Source of the DNA: Pseudolabrys sp.
GTDB lineage: Bacteria; Pseudomonadota; Alphaproteobacteria; Rhizobiales; Xanthobacteraceae
Direction: 5' to 3'
Assembly (NCBI GenBank): GCA_017849615.1
Contig: JAFIGS010000029.1
Coordinates: 38,954-102,953, forward strand
DNA: 64,000 nucleotides
Positions 50,157 to 60,228 of this stretch are shown one piece after another. The translations under genes were made by a program, and so were the position numbers. Each line of letters opens with the position of its first letter. Position 1 is the stretch's first letter. The notes beneath the pieces were generated by a model. It had not been told where the DNA came from, did not search any database, and was given only the letters and a program-made list of their open reading frames with translations.

Positions 50157-51322
50157 CGACCGCCCCCGTGCTGGACCGCGACGTGACCGACAAGGTGCTG
50201 GCCTGGCTGGCGCCGCGTGCCGGCGAGATGGAAGCGCTGCTGCAGCGCCTCGTCGACATCGACTCCAACAGCTTCGACAAGGCCGGCACCGACGCGGTTG
50301 GCGAAGCCATTGCCGAGGTGCTCGGCAATGATGGCATTGCCGTCACGCGCATTGCCAAGGAGGGCTTCGGCGACGTCTTCCGGGCGGAGGTGCCGGGTCA
50401 CGGGCAGAACCAGCACGCTTTGCTGCTCGGGCATCGCGACACCGTCTTCGCCAAGGGCACCGTGGCGACGCGGGGGTATTCCCGCGACGGCGACCTCGCC
50501 TTCGGGCCGGGCGTTGCCGACATGAAAGGCGGCCTCGTCGCCAACATCTTCGCGCTGCGCGCCATCCATGCCGCTGGCGGCCTGCCTTTCCCGGTCGTCG
50601 CCTTGTTCACGTCGGACGAGGAGATCGGCTCACCGACCGGCCGGGCCGAGATCGAGGCCGCGGCGGCCGGCGCCCGCGCGGTGTTCAACACCGAGCCGGG
50701 CCGGGTCAGCGGCAATGTCGTCACCGGGCGCAAGGGCGGCGCCAGTTTCCTCATCCGGATCAAGGGTGTGGCCGCCCATTCCGGCGTCAATCACGAGGCC
50801 GGCGCCAGCGCCATCGAGGCTTTGGCGCGCAAGATCGTGCGCCTGCACGCCCTCACCGACTACGGTGCCGGTGTGACAACCAACGTCGGCGTCGTCAACG
50901 GCGGCAACACGCACAACACCGTCGCCCCCTGGGCCGAGGCCGAGCTCGACCTGCGCTTCAAGACGCTCGATCAGCGCACCAGGCTGATGACTATCATCGA
51001 CGGCATTGTGCAATCCGAAGACGTGCGCGGCACCAGCGGCGAGATCGTCACGAAGGCGCTGTTCCTGCCGCTCGAGGAGAAGCACTCGCAGGCGCTGCTG
51101 GAGCGATACCAGCAAGCCGCGGCCAGGATCGGCTTTGCCGTCGCCGGCGAATACACCGGCGGCTGCGCCGATTCAGGCTTCACCGCCGCGCTGGGCGTGC
51201 CGACCTTGTGCGGGCTCGGCCCGGTCGGCGGCAAAGCGCATACGGACGACGAATTCCTGCGTCTCGATACGCTGCTGCCGCGAACGCAGGCGCTCGCCGC
51301 GACAATTTGCGGGCTGGCTTGA
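50153..51322 (+). CDS. M20-family metallopeptidase (glutamate carboxypeptidase-like)
   Basis: A 389-residue second M20 enzyme, of the CPG2-like branch. LLGHRDTVFAKGT, GPGVADMKGGLV and FTSDEEIGSPTGR supply metal ligands and the catalytic Glu; GGCADSGFTAALGVPT is near the C terminus. A GTG start at 50153 overlaps the upstream TGA (GTGA). It shares little sequence with the preceding peptidase, so the pair probably has complementary specificity. Confidence 0.9.
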   Translation: MTTAPVLDRDVTDKVLAWLAPRAGEMEALLQRLVDIDSNSFDKAGTDAVGEAIAEVLGNDGIAVTRIAKEGFGDVFRAEVPGHGQNQHALLLGHRDTVFAKGTVATRGYSRDGDLAFGPGVADMKGGLVANIFALRAIHAAGGLPFPVVALFTSDEEIGSPTGRAEIEAAAAGARAVFNTEPGRVSGNVVTGRKGGASFLIRIKGVAAHSGVNHEAGASAIEALARKIVRLHALTDYGAGVTTNVGVVNGGNTHNTVAPWAEAELDLRFKTLDQRTRLMTIIDGIVQSEDVRGTSGEIVTKALFLPLEEKHSQALLERYQQAAARIGFAVAGEYTGGCADSGFTAALGVPTLCGLGPVGGKAHTDDEFLRLDTLLPRTQALAATICGLA

Positions 51323-51331
51323 AGTGCCGGT

Positions 51332-51727
51332 CTATTTGTCGAATGCCGCGTCGATCGGCACGCGATAGCCGTTGACCAGCCGGTTGGTCTCGTTGGCCAT
51401 GCCGACAATGGCCATGACCTCGCCGAACATTTCCGGCGTCATGCCGGCCTTGGTGGCCGCGGCGCTGTGGCTGGCGATGCAGTAGCCGCAGCCATTGGTG
51501 ACGCTGACGGCGACGTAGATCATTTCCTTGACCAGCGGATCGAGCGCGCCCGGCGCCATCACTTCCTTGACGCTGTCCCAGGTGCGCCTGAGCGTCTTCG
51601 GATCGTTGGCGAGATACTTCCAGAAATTGTTGACGTCGGGGACGTTGCGCGAGGTCTTGATGTCATCGAACACGGCTCGCACCTCCGGCGAGGCGTCGGC
51701 ATATTCGATCGGCTTCGGCTTGCTCAT
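51332..51727 (-). CDS. Carboxymuconolactone decarboxylase/AhpD-like protein
   Basis: A 131-residue helical protein with the AhpD-type redox site CGYC plus the nearby His in CGYCIASHSAA. The family includes alkylhydroperoxidase partners and gamma-carboxymuconolactone decarboxylase; the CxxC and distal His point to the peroxidase type. It is the last gene of a minus-strand group with a GST, an SRPBCC protein and TetR. Confidence 0.88.
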   Translation of the reverse strand: MSKPKPIEYADASPEVRAVFDDIKTSRNVPDVNNFWKYLANDPKTLRRTWDSVKEVMAPGALDPLVKEMIYVAVSVTNGCGYCIASHSAAATKAGMTPEMFGEVMAIVGMANETNRLVNGYRVPIDAAFDK

Positions 51728-51801
51728 GATCGTAGATCTCCCTGACGACTGATACGCCGACCATAGCTCGTTTGGGCCCGGCGTACAGGGATTGGTATCT
51801 G

Positions 51802-52458
51802 CTAGGCCGGCATCGCCTGAGCCGCTTCGAACACCGCGAATTGGTCTGCGAAAGCGCGCCGGTAGGCCGGGCGCGCTTCCCCGCGGGCGACATAGGCGGC
51901 CAGATTGGGAAGGTCCTTCAGTATGGCCGAGCCCTTCAACCTGAGGAGCACGGAGATCATCAAGAGATCACCGGCGCTGAATTCGCCATCGAGCCAGTCA
52001 GACTCGCCGAGACGGCGCGACAGGTCGCCAAGGCGAACACGAATGCTGCCCTCGAGCGCAGTCAAACGGTCGTCGTACCATGGCTTGTCGCGATCGAGGA
52101 TCATCAACAAGGCACGTTCTAATATCGGCGGCTCCACCGTGTTGAGCGCGGCGAACATCCAGGCGATCGTCCGCGCCCGCGCATTGGCATCGCCCGGCAA
52201 CAGACCGCCATGACGCTCTGCGATATGCAGCACGATGGCGCCGGACTCGAACAGGACGAGTTCACCCTCCTCGTAGCTTGGTATCTGACCGAATGGCTGC
52301 ACGGCCCGATGTGCCGGCTGTTTCATCGCCTCGAAGGAGACCAGCCGCACCTCATAGGGCTGCCCGGCTTCCTCCAGCGCCCAGCGCACGCGCATGTCGC
52401 GCGCCAGGCCCTTGCCGCGATCGGGCGACCTTTCAAATGCGGTGATGGTAGGGACCAT
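51802..52458 (-). CDS. Glutathione S-transferase family protein
   Basis: A 218-residue two-domain protein. The thioredoxin-like N-terminal domain has MRVRWALEEAGQPYEVRLV, cis-Pro in FGQIPSYEEGELVLFESGAI, and the C-terminal helical domain ends with AYVARGEARPAYRRAF. It should conjugate glutathione to an electrophile. The substrate is unknown. Located between an AhpD-like gene and an SRPBCC gene. Confidence 0.9.
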   Translation of the reverse strand: MVPTITAFERSPDRGKGLARDMRVRWALEEAGQPYEVRLVSFEAMKQPAHRAVQPFGQIPSYEEGELVLFESGAIVLHIAERHGGLLPGDANARARTIAWMFAALNTVEPPILERALLMILDRDKPWYDDRLTALEGSIRVRLGDLSRRLGESDWLDGEFSAGDLLMISVLLRLKGSAILKDLPNLAAYVARGEARPAYRRAFADQFAVFEAAQAMPA

Positions 52459-52489
52459 GCAGGCGCCCGATCGATGGGACGAGTGACGG

Positions 52490-52933
52490 CTACTGGTTGA
52501 TCTCGGGCTCGACCAGCCCGGTGAGCTTTCGCAGCGATTGCTGCCAGCCGAGATAGCAAGCCTCGGCCGGAATCACATCCGGCACACCTTCCTGGACGAT
52601 GTTGACCTCGGTGCCGACCGAAACCGCCTTCAGCGTTACTGTGGTGCGCATCTCGCCGGGCAGGTTCGGATCGTCGAACGTGTCGGTGTAGACCAGCCTC
52701 TGACCCGGCACGAGCTCGACATAAGTACCGCCGAAACCGTGGCTGTGGCCGGTCGTAAAGTTACGGAACGACATCCGGTGCTTGCCGCCCACCTTGGCAT
52801 CGAGCTCATGGACGGTGCAGAGAAAACCGTAAGGCGGCAGCCAGCTCGCCACGGCGTCGGGCTCGAGGAAGGCGCGATAGACCTTCTCGGGCTTGGCGGC
52901 GATAACACGGTGGAGCTTGATCGTGCTGGGCAT
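52490..52933 (-). CDS. SRPBCC/AHSA1 (ATPase-activator-homologue) protein
   Basis: A 147-residue START-like domain: HRVIAAKPEKVYRAFLEPDAVASW at the N terminus, VPGQRLVYTDTFDDP in the middle and GWQQSLRKLTGLVEP at the end. Such bacterial proteins bind small hydrophobic ligands; often found beside TetR or ArsR regulators. ATG at 52933 chosen for the family start MPSTIKLHR. Confidence 0.88.
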   Translation of the reverse strand: MPSTIKLHRVIAAKPEKVYRAFLEPDAVASWLPPYGFLCTVHELDAKVGGKHRMSFRNFTTGHSHGFGGTYVELVPGQRLVYTDTFDDPNLPGEMRTTVTLKAVSVGTEVNIVQEGVPDVIPAEACYLGWQQSLRKLTGLVEPEINQ

Positions 52934-52953
52934 TTTCGTTCCTTCCCTGCTGC

Positions 52954-53577
52954 TTATGATCGTTGAGTGCCGTCTGCGCCGAACAGGAGCCGCAGATAGC
53001 GAATGAGATGCTCGACGCTCTCGGCGGCGATTTCGGCGCCGCCCTTCGCCTTGGCGAGGATGAAGGCGCCCTGCAGAACCGCCTGCGTGTGCAGCGCCAG
53101 CGACCTCGCGGTCCATGCGGTCGTCATGTTGCGCTCGCGCATGGCCGCTTCAATATCGGCTTCGAGAGTCGCGGCGTGTCCGCTGATGCTGCGGTCGCAT
53201 GCGTCGCGAATGGCCGGCGCGGTCTCGTAGGTTTCCTGCACCATGGTGCCGACGAGGCAGGTGAACTCCGGTACGCGGCCCTGCAGCATCGCCTTGCGCA
53301 AGGCCAGATAGCCGATCACGCGATCGAACGGCTTGTAGAGTTCGTGATAGGGGGCTGCGGCAAACAGCGCGCCGGTCTGCTCCGACCAGTGCTCGGCGAC
53401 GGCGACACCAAGCGCTTCCTTGCTCTTGAAGTGATGAAAGAACGCGCCCTTGGTAACGCCGGCGGCGGCACACAGTTCATCGACCGTGGTCGCCGAATAG
53501 CCCTTGGTGCGGATGACGCCGAGGGCGGCATTGAGCAGTTTCGTTCTCGCGTCAGGCTTTGCAGCGGTTTCGGCCAT
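52954..53577 (-). CDS. TetR/AcrR-family repressor
   Basis: A 207-residue regulator with a TetR helix-turn-helix at about 10-60 (TKLLNAALGVIRTKGYSATT, AGVTKGAFFHHFKSKEALG) and a TetR_C-type ligand domain. It precedes the SRPBCC gene by 20 bases and has an operator-like dyad 31 bases upstream of its start, so it probably autoregulates the group. Confidence 0.9.
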   Translation of the reverse strand: MAETAAKPDARTKLLNAALGVIRTKGYSATTVDELCAAAGVTKGAFFHHFKSKEALGVAVAEHWSEQTGALFAAAPYHELYKPFDRVIGYLALRKAMLQGRVPEFTCLVGTMVQETYETAPAIRDACDRSISGHAATLEADIEAAMRERNMTTAWTARSLALHTQAVLQGAFILAKAKGGAEIAAESVEHLIRYLRLLFGADGTQRS

Positions 53578-53607
53578 GGGACGGCATCCTTTGTGGATGC
53601 GCCAACA

Positions 53608-53625
53608 ATACCGACCAGTTGGTAT
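53608..53625. promoter_or_regulatory. TetR-type operator
   Basis: ATACC at 53608-53612 and GGTAT at 53621-53625 flank an eight-base centre, forming the dyad ATACCGACCAGTTGGTAT just upstream of the TetR gene, as in ACCGACC/GGT operators of AcrR-type repressors. Confidence 0.6.
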
Positions 53626-53710
53626 GTGTCAACTGAAAAGCTCTACGGGAACGAGAAGACCCGTCGTTAACGGGCCTTCCGCCGCAATCTCAGGCACTTA
53701 GCTGGAAAGC

Positions 53711-55231
53711 TCAGTCCGGCGTCCTGAGCGATACCCCAAGCACGGCGCGCCGGCGCAGCCAGGTCATGGCGCGATATTTCGGGTCGTGCGTCGCTGTGAA
53801 CATGCCGTCGAGCACCGCGAGCACGCGTGCCGGCCCGAGCATGTCGCCCAGCGCAAGCGGGCCCTTCGGATAGTTGAGGCCGAGCTCCACGGCCGTGTCG
53901 ATGTCGTCCGGCGCGGCGACGCGCAGTTCGGCAATGCGGCTGCCGATATTGACGATCATCGCGAGCAGACGCTGCGTGACGAAGCCGGTGGAGTCATTGA
54001 TCGCGGTGACGGGCGTGCCGGTGGCGCCAAGCGCGACAACGGCGCTGCCCAGTGCCACAGCGGACGTCAGCGGGTTCTTCATCACCGTGTAGCGCTTGCT
54101 GAAGCGGCCCAGCATATCCACCGCCACCGTGCGCGCCGGGTCGAGCTTCAGCCGCAAGGCGGCGCCAGTGCAGTCCTCGCCGAGCGGCGTCACGAGGCAA
54201 AGGCTGTCCTTCGGCGGCGCGCCACCGACGCTCGTCTTGATGCCCGCCGCTTCCAGCGCGGTCGCCAGTTCGCGGCCGCCATCCTCGTCGGCGATCCACA
54301 GCGCTGTCGGTACGGGCTGCTTCGAGACCGTAATGGTCGGCGGGCTCACCGCATTCGCGTTCTTGTAATCGTAGAACCCGATGCCGCTCTTGCGCCCCAG
54401 CATGCCGCCGGCGACGCGCGTCGCCAGCAACGATGACGGCTGATACATCGGCTCCTGGTAATAGCGGCCGTACATGCTCTCCATCACCGCATGGGTCACG
54501 TCGCCGCCGATCAGATCGAGCAGCTCGAACGGGCCCATGCGGAAGCCGGCCGCTTCCTTCATCAGTTCATCGACCTCGCGCGGGCTCGCGATGCCCTGCG
54601 CGACAATCCGCAATGCTTCGGGACCGTAGGCACGACCGGCGTGATTGACGACAAAACCCGGGGTATCGGTGGCGACGATCGGCGTCTTCGCGATGCGTTT
54701 GGTCAGCGCGACAAGCGCATCGGCGAGCGAGGGATCGCTGCGCAGGCCGGCGATGACCTCGACCAGCTTCATCACTGGCGGTGGATTGAAGAAATGCAGG
54801 CCGCCGACGCGCTCCGGCCGTGCGCAGCCCGCCGCGATTTCGGTCACCGAAAGCGACGAGGTGTTGGTCGCCAGCACGGCGTCGGACGCTACGATGGCTT
54901 CGAGCTTGGAGAACAGGTCGCGCTTGACGGCGAGGTCCTCGACGATGGCTTCGATGATCAGCCCTGCCCCTCTGGCATCCTCGAGCTTGGCCATCGGCTT
55001 CAGTTTTGCCATCAGCGCCGCCTTGGCCTCGGCGGTCATGCGGCCCTTGGCGACCTGGCCGTCCAGCCCCTTGCCGACGGCCGCAATGGCTTCGTCCACC
55101 GCGCCGGCGCGCGCGTCATAAAGCAGCGTCTCGATGCCAGCCTGCGCGCAGACCTGCGCAATGCCGCGGCCCATGGTGCCGGCGCCGAACACGGCGACGA
55201 CGAGGTCGGATTTCGTCAGATCGAATGCCAT
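53711..55231 (-). CDS. 3-hydroxyacyl-CoA dehydrogenase (PaaC/PaaH type)
   Basis: A 506-residue NAD-dependent dehydrogenase. Rossmann glycine motif VFGAGTMGRGIAQ near the N terminus, GLHFFNPPPVMKLVEV and TPGFVVN in the middle, and two C-terminal dimerisation domains, which distinguish the PaaH group from short FadB-like forms. It oxidises 3-hydroxyadipyl-CoA in phenylacetate catabolism or 3-hydroxyacyl-CoA. Six bases after the hydratase gene on the same strand; no other paa gene is here. Confidence 0.9.
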   Translation of the reverse strand: MAFDLTKSDLVVAVFGAGTMGRGIAQVCAQAGIETLLYDARAGAVDEAIAAVGKGLDGQVAKGRMTAEAKAALMAKLKPMAKLEDARGAGLIIEAIVEDLAVKRDLFSKLEAIVASDAVLATNTSSLSVTEIAAGCARPERVGGLHFFNPPPVMKLVEVIAGLRSDPSLADALVALTKRIAKTPIVATDTPGFVVNHAGRAYGPEALRIVAQGIASPREVDELMKEAAGFRMGPFELLDLIGGDVTHAVMESMYGRYYQEPMYQPSSLLATRVAGGMLGRKSGIGFYDYKNANAVSPPTITVSKQPVPTALWIADEDGGRELATALEAAGIKTSVGGAPPKDSLCLVTPLGEDCTGAALRLKLDPARTVAVDMLGRFSKRYTVMKNPLTSAVALGSAVVALGATGTPVTAINDSTGFVTQRLLAMIVNIGSRIAELRVAAPDDIDTAVELGLNYPKGPLALGDMLGPARVLAVLDGMFTATHDPKYRAMTWLRRRAVLGVSLRTPD

Positions 55232-55237
55232 GGATGC

Positions 55238-56017
55238 TTACTTGCCTTGGTAGATCGGCTTGCGCTTCTCGAGAAAGGCCGCCATGCCCTCCTTCTGGTC
55301 CTGCGTCGCGAACTGCAACTGGAAAGCCTTGCGCTCCAGCATCAGCGCGGTCTCCAGCGGCGCATTGACGCCGGCATTGACGATTTCCTTGATCTGCTGC
55401 ACCGAGATCGGCGGCATCGCCGCGATTTCGCGGGCCATATCGAGCGCGCGCGACAGCGCCTGCCCGGCCGGCGCGACGTCGGCGACAGCACCCATCGCGA
55501 AAGCCTCCGCCGCCGACAGGAAACGCCCGGTCATCAACAGCATCAACGCGCGCTGCTTGCCCACGAGCCGCACCAGCTTCTGCGTGCCGCCGCCGCCGGC
55601 AAGAATTCCGAGCTTAACTTCGGGCAAGCCAAGCTTGGCGGTTTCGCCGGCGACAATGAAATCGGCGCATAGCGCCAGTTCAAAACCGCCGCCGAGCGCG
55701 AAGCCTTCGACCGCGGCGATCACCGGCTTGGGGCATTCCGCGATCGGCCGATAATATTGCTGCACGTTGCGCGCCATCACCTCGACCGGGCCGGCCTTGG
55801 CCATTTCGGCGATATCGGCGCCAGCCGCGAAGGCCTTTTCATCGCCGGTGATGACGATGACGCGCGTTGTCGCGTCGCCACCGTAGCGCAAGGTCTCCTC
55901 GGCGAGGCGCTGACGCAGCGGCAGGCTCAGCGCATTGCGCACCTGGGGGCGATTGAGCCGTAACACGACGATGTCGTTCGTCGGATGTTCAACGAGCAGC
56001 GGATCGGGTTCGGTCAT
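55238..56017 (-). CDS. Enoyl-CoA hydratase (crotonase family, PaaF type)
   Basis: A 259-residue crotonase. Oxyanion-hole motif FAAGADIAEM and the catalytic glutamates in FALGGGFELALCAD and LPEVKLGILAG are intact. It hydrates trans-2-enoyl-CoA. ATG at 56017 (MTEPDPLLVEH) gives the normal length; codons upstream are not crotonase-like. Paired with the dehydrogenase, it catalyses consecutive beta-oxidation-type steps. Confidence 0.9.
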   Translation of the reverse strand: MTEPDPLLVEHPTNDIVVLRLNRPQVRNALSLPLRQRLAEETLRYGGDATTRVIVITGDEKAFAAGADIAEMAKAGPVEVMARNVQQYYRPIAECPKPVIAAVEGFALGGGFELALCADFIVAGETAKLGLPEVKLGILAGGGGTQKLVRLVGKQRALMLLMTGRFLSAAEAFAMGAVADVAPAGQALSRALDMAREIAAMPPISVQQIKEIVNAGVNAPLETALMLERKAFQLQFATQDQKEGMAAFLEKRKPIYQGK

Positions 56018-56132
56018 GCGTTGCGTCCTGGCGTCGGCCTTTGATCGAAAGCGGCCTTGCCTAACATGAGGGTCCGCCGTCGCCAATCGCGACAGGCCGT
56101 CTGAGCCGTGCAGGATAATTCGCTGCGTGTGC

Positions 56133-56840
56133 CTAGGATCGCTCGGCCGGCGCGAGCTTGGCATCAATCAGTTGCCGGCATTCCTTGAGTTCGCCGAGCA
56201 CCTGGCGCAGGCGGTCCGACTGCTCTGCGGTGAGCCCGGCGGGCGCAGCCGCCACAACCGGCTGCGGCACAGGCCTGGGCGGCGGGGCGAAGGTCTCGGG
56301 CGTCGTCCGTGAAACGCCGCCCACCCGCTCGCCCGGATCGATGCGCGGCATCGGCGCGTCTTCCAGCGGCGGCTCGGTGCGTTCGGCCCGCGCATCCCGC
56401 TCGTTGAGGTCGCGGCCGATGAGCGAACCGATGCGGCCGCGAAGGCCACGCGGCTCCTCCGACTCCTCGGTCTCGTCGTCCTCGTCGCTTTCGTCCTCAT
56501 CGACGCCATGCGGCGCTTCAGCGGCGGCGTCCTCTTCATCGACATCCGGCGTGGCGGGTTGAGCGCCCTCTTGCCAGATGGACATGACGAAATCGACGCC
56601 CTGCTCGCGCAGGATGCGTTGCACGCCGCGGATGGTGTAGCCTTCGCCGTACAGCAGATGCCGGATGCCGCGCAGCAGATCGATGTCGTCGGGCCGATAG
56701 TAGCGGCGACCGCCGCCACGCTTCATCGGCTTGATATCGGTGAACCGGCTTTCCCAAAAGCGCAGGACGTGTTGCGGCAGATCGAGCTCGTCGGCCACTT
56801 CACTGATGGTACGGAATGCGCCCGGCGCCTTGTCGTCCAA
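56133..56840 (-). CDS. MerR-family transcriptional regulator
   Basis: A 235-residue regulator with an N-terminal winged helix ([37 protein letters not shown]), then a highly acidic low-complexity region at about 100-130 ([16 protein letters not shown]) and a Pro/Ala-rich link to a C-terminal coiled coil ([19 protein letters not shown]). No metal-binding cysteines. It follows ihfA as in most Hyphomicrobiales; function unproven. Confidence 0.87.
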   Translation of the reverse strand: MDDKAPGAFRTISEVADELDLPQHVLRFWESRFTDIKPMKRGGGRRYYRPDDIDLLRGIRHLLYGEGYTIRGVQRILREQGVDFVMSIWQEGAQPATPDVDEEDAAAEAPHGVDEDESDEDDETEESEEPRGLRGRIGSLIGRDLNERDARAERTEPPLEDAPMPRIDPGERVGGVSRTTPETFAPPPRPVPQPVVAAAPAGLTAEQSDRLRQVLGELKECRQLIDAKLAPAERS

Positions 56841-56899
56841 AGCGGTCTGACCTGCCTGATAAACGATGAGCGCAAGCTACAGGAGTCGCGCGTCGATTG

Positions 56900-57220
56900 T
56901 TATGCGTGTTCAGCTTCGTCGGCGACGTTATGCCCGTTAATCCTCTGCTTGAGGATGGCGGACGGCTTGAACACCATGACGCGACGCGGCGAGATTGGAA
57001 CTTCTTTCCCGGTCTTCGGATTCCGGCCGATACGCTGGCCTTTCTTGCGCACCACGAAGCTACCGAATGACGATAGTTTCACGGTTTCGCCGCGCTCGAG
57101 GCAATCGGTGATTTCCTTGAGAACCAGTTCGACCAGAGACGCGGACTCAGTCCGCGACAGGCCGACCTTCTGGTACACGGCCTCGCACAGGTCCGCTCTC
57201 GTTACAGTTTTACCAGTCAT
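56900..57220 (-). CDS. ihfA: Integration host factor alpha subunit
   Basis: A 106-residue DNA-bending protein; [40 protein letters not shown] and [15 protein letters not shown] are the IHF-alpha signatures. Needs a beta subunit encoded elsewhere. The ATG at 57220 is used; a TTG further upstream adds no conserved sequence. It lies between fabH and merR, a conserved order. Confidence 0.96.
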   Translation of the reverse strand: MTGKTVTRADLCEAVYQKVGLSRTESASLVELVLKEITDCLERGETVKLSSFGSFVVRKKGQRIGRNPKTGKEVPISPRRVMVFKPSAILKQRINGHNVADEAEHA

Positions 57221-57345
57221 CGCCCCAGCCCAACCCAACCTTTGGGGAAGATATCTCGCTGAATAATCAAAGATATTAGCTACAGCGAATGCGGTCAACG
57301 GGCGATTTGAACCCGTCTCGCGCCACGAAAGTGCTTGCTTTCAGG

Positions 57346-58323
57346 CTACCAGCGTAGCAGCGCGGAACCCCAGGTGAAGCCGCCGCCCATAGCCTCGAGC
57401 AGGATCAGATTGCCGCGTTTGATACGGCGGTCGGCCACAGCGTCGGCGAGCGCCAGCGGGATCGAAGCCGCCGACGTGTTGCCATGACGATCGACCGTCA
57501 TCACAACTTTTTCGGGAGATATGCCAAGTTTATGCGCCGAGCCGTCGATAATCCGCTTGTTGGCCTGATGCGGCACGAACCAGTCGATGTCGGCGGCGCT
57601 GGTGCCGGTGGCGGCGAAAGCGTCTTCGATAACATCGGTGATCATGACCACCGCGTGCTTGAACACCTCGCGGCCTTCCATGCGCAAATGACCGACGGTC
57701 TGGGTCGAGGACGGGCCGCCGTCCACGTAGAGCTTGGAACGGTGCTTGCCGTCCGAGCGCAGATGGGTGGTCAGCAGTCCCCGGTCATCGGAGGTACCGG
57801 GCTGATCCTGAAGCTCCATGACCACGGCGCCGGCGCCGTCGCCGAACAGCACGCAGGTGGTGCGGTCGGTCCAGTCGAGAATGCGGGAGAAGGTCTCGGC
57901 GCCGATCACCAGCGCCCGCTTGTGCGCGCCGGTCTTGAGCATGCTGTCGGCCACCGACAGCGCATAGACAAAACCGGAGCAGACCGCCTGCAGGTCGAAG
58001 GCCGCGCCCTGGGAAATGCCGAGCTGGTTCTGCACCGTTACCGCCGTCGCCGGAAAGGTCTGGTCCGGGGTGGCGGTCGCCAGGATGATGAGGTCGATGG
58101 TGTCGGCCTCGACATGGGCATGGGCCAGTGCCGAGCGGGCCGCATGGGTAGCCAGATCGGAGGTCAATTCGCCCGCCGCCGCGATGTGGCGCTCGCGAAT
58201 GCCGGTGCGCTGCACGATCCACTCGTCGGTGGTATCGACAGTCTTGGCCAGTTCGTCGTTGGACAGAATGCGGGCCGGCAGATAGCTGCCGCAGCCGAGA
58301 ATGACGGAACGCTTCACTGTCAC
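57346..58323 (-). CDS. fabH: Beta-ketoacyl-ACP synthase III
   Basis: A 325-residue enzyme that starts fatty-acid synthesis by condensing acetyl-CoA with malonyl-ACP. Catalytic Cys115 in [12 protein letters not shown], His in [11 protein letters not shown] and Asn in [11 protein letters not shown] form the triad. Overlaps the end of plsX by four bases, so the two are probably coupled. Confidence 0.97.
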   Translation of the reverse strand: MTVKRSVILGCGSYLPARILSNDELAKTVDTTDEWIVQRTGIRERHIAAAGELTSDLATHAARSALAHAHVEADTIDLIILATATPDQTFPATAVTVQNQLGISQGAAFDLQAVCSGFVYALSVADSMLKTGAHKRALVIGAETFSRILDWTDRTTCVLFGDGAGAVVMELQDQPGTSDDRGLLTTHLRSDGKHRSKLYVDGGPSSTQTVGHLRMEGREVFKHAVVMITDVIEDAFAATGTSAADIDWFVPHQANKRIIDGSAHKLGISPEKVVMTVDRHGNTSAASIPLALADAVADRRIKRGNLILLEAMGGGFTWGSALLRW

Positions 58324-59408
58324 GAGGCCGCCCCGTTCGCCGCCGGCTGCGCCACCGCGTCCTTGGCGGCCTGCGCCGCCGCACGTGTCTCCATATCCCG
58401 GACCAGGTCCTGGCCGATCTTGGCGAGAAGCTCGTAACGGATCATATCATACCCCATATCGATAGCCGCGGCGTAGCCTTCGGCGTCAGCGCCGCCGTGG
58501 CTCTTGATGACAACGCCGTTGAGGCCCAGAAAGACCCCGCCATTGGCCTTTCGCGGGTCCATTTTTTCGCGAAGCAAGGAGAAGGCCGGCTTGGCCAGCA
58601 GATAACCGAGCCGCGCGCGCCAGGTGCGGCTCATCGCCGAGCGCAGATATTGCGCGAACTGCTTGGCGGTGCCCTCGGCGGCATTGAGCGCGATATTGCC
58701 GGCAAAGCCCTCGGTCACGACCACGTCCACCGTGCCCTTGCCGATGTCGTCGCCCTCAACGAAGCCCTGATAATCGAAATGGGGGAAGTCGCCTTCGCGC
58801 AGCAAGCGGCCGGCTTCGCGCACCTGCTCGAGGCCCTTGACCTCCTCGACGCCGATATTGAGCAGGCCCACGGTCGGCCGCTCGATGTCGAACAACACGC
58901 GCGCCATGGCGCTGCCCATGACCGCGAGGTTGACCAGGTGGTGCTCGTCGGCGCCGATCGAGGCGCCAACGTCGAGCACAACGGACTCGCCCTTCAGCGT
59001 CGGCCACAGGCCGGCGATGGCGGGGCGGTCGATGCCTTCCATCATTTTCAGGTTGAACCACGACATCGCCATCAGCGCGCCGGTGTTGCCGGCGGACACG
59101 GCGACGTCGGCTTCGTCTTTCTTGACGGCGTCGATGGCGAGCCACATCGACGACTTGCCGCGGCCATAGCGCAGCGCCTGGCTGGGCTTGTCGTCCATGC
59201 GGATTGAGACGTCGGTATGGACGACGGCGGATTTCTCTTTCAGCTTCGGCAGATTGTCGAGCAGCGGCGCGATGACCGCCTGATCGCCGAACAGCCGGAA
59301 TTCGATGTCCGGATGGCGTTCGAGTGCGATCGCCGCGCCCGGCAGCACCACGGACGGGCCGTGGTCGCCGCCCATGGCGTCAATCGCAATGCGGATCTTA
59401 TCGGGCAT
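58320..59408 (-). CDS. plsX: Phosphate acyltransferase PlsX
   Basis: A 362-residue enzyme that converts acyl-ACP to acyl-phosphate for phospholipid synthesis. [12 protein letters not shown] at the start, [30 protein letters not shown] and [16 protein letters not shown] are diagnostic. The ATG at 59408 is used; a TTG 12 bases upstream is also possible. Overlaps fabH. Confidence 0.96.
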   Translation of the reverse strand: MPDKIRIAIDAMGGDHGPSVVLPGAAIALERHPDIEFRLFGDQAVIAPLLDNLPKLKEKSAVVHTDVSIRMDDKPSQALRYGRGKSSMWLAIDAVKKDEADVAVSAGNTGALMAMSWFNLKMMEGIDRPAIAGLWPTLKGESVVLDVGASIGADEHHLVNLAVMGSAMARVLFDIERPTVGLLNIGVEEVKGLEQVREAGRLLREGDFPHFDYQGFVEGDDIGKGTVDVVVTEGFAGNIALNAAEGTAKQFAQYLRSAMSRTWRARLGYLLAKPAFSLLREKMDPRKANGGVFLGLNGVVIKSHGGADAEGYAAAIDMGYDMIRYELLAKIGQDLVRDMETRAAAQAAKDAVAQPAANGAAS

Positions 59409-59604
59409 GAATCGGCTCAAGGGGTGGCCCAGGTGGCCTGGAATGGGTGTCGGTCGGGGGCATGATCATGTCTCTCAGGACGGCTCCCCAGCAGTCGGGA
59501 TCATGCGCCCGCCAAAATGGCGTTGAGCGCGCCGCCCGGGATGCAGGTCCGGACTCGGGGCGCCCGCGGCAACATAGCGGGTGCGCCGACCGTGACAAGC
59601 CGTT

Positions 59605-60207
59605 TCAGTTGTTGCGCTTTCCCGGTTCCTTCAGCGCGGCCAGGGCGGCGAAGGGCTTGTTGCCGGCTTCCTCTACCGCCGGGGCGGCAAATTCGGCCCC
59701 TTCCTTGCGCGGATAAGGGTCGATGGCAAGAACCAGGAACTCGGCGGCGATGGCGCCGAGGTCGATCGAATTGCCGACCAGCGGCTCAGGCCCCTCCTCG
59801 GCGCCCTTGCGGGACGGCTCCGACAAGCCCTCGTCGGCCCGCACGGCACCTGCCGCCGGCGGCGCAAAGGTCAGCTCGATGGCCTCGTCGATGGCGGTCT
59901 CCATCGGCTCCAGCGACACCACGCAGGTCTGTCCGACCCGGGCACGAACGCGGCCGGTGACCTCCAACTTGCTGCCATGCCGGACGAGATCGAAGGTCGC
60001 CGACAGTTCAGGCACAGCCTGCAGATCGGCCAGCCGGGCGATGGCCTCGCGGGCGGCTTCCGGCGCCTCGATGACGCGATGCAGCCCGCCCTCCGGTATC
60101 TGGTCGAGCGTGACCGGCACGCTCCAAGGCACCACCTCGGTCATGCCGGCGGTCGCTTGTTGAGGCCCGCGCGCGGGTCCGCTTTTTCTGCTCATGGGCA
60201 AACTCAT
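59605..60207 (-). CDS. YceD/DUF177-family protein
   Basis: A 200-residue protein with a beta-barrel-like core (VTGRVRARVGQTCVVSLEPM) that is the DUF177 signature, and a C-terminal LVGNSIDLGAIAAEFLVLAIDPYPR. DUF177 proteins help 23S rRNA assembly or link to ribosome/lipid operons (usually with rpmF). rpmF is not in this window. A second ATG lies 12 bases downstream. It precedes plsX by about 200 bases on the same strand. Confidence 0.85.
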   Translation of the reverse strand: MSLPMSRKSGPARGPQQATAGMTEVVPWSVPVTLDQIPEGGLHRVIEAPEAAREAIARLADLQAVPELSATFDLVRHGSKLEVTGRVRARVGQTCVVSLEPMETAIDEAIELTFAPPAAGAVRADEGLSEPSRKGAEEGPEPLVGNSIDLGAIAAEFLVLAIDPYPRKEGAEFAAPAVEEAGNKPFAALAALKEPGKRNN

Positions 60208-60228
60208 ATCAGGTTCTGGCGCGGCCGT

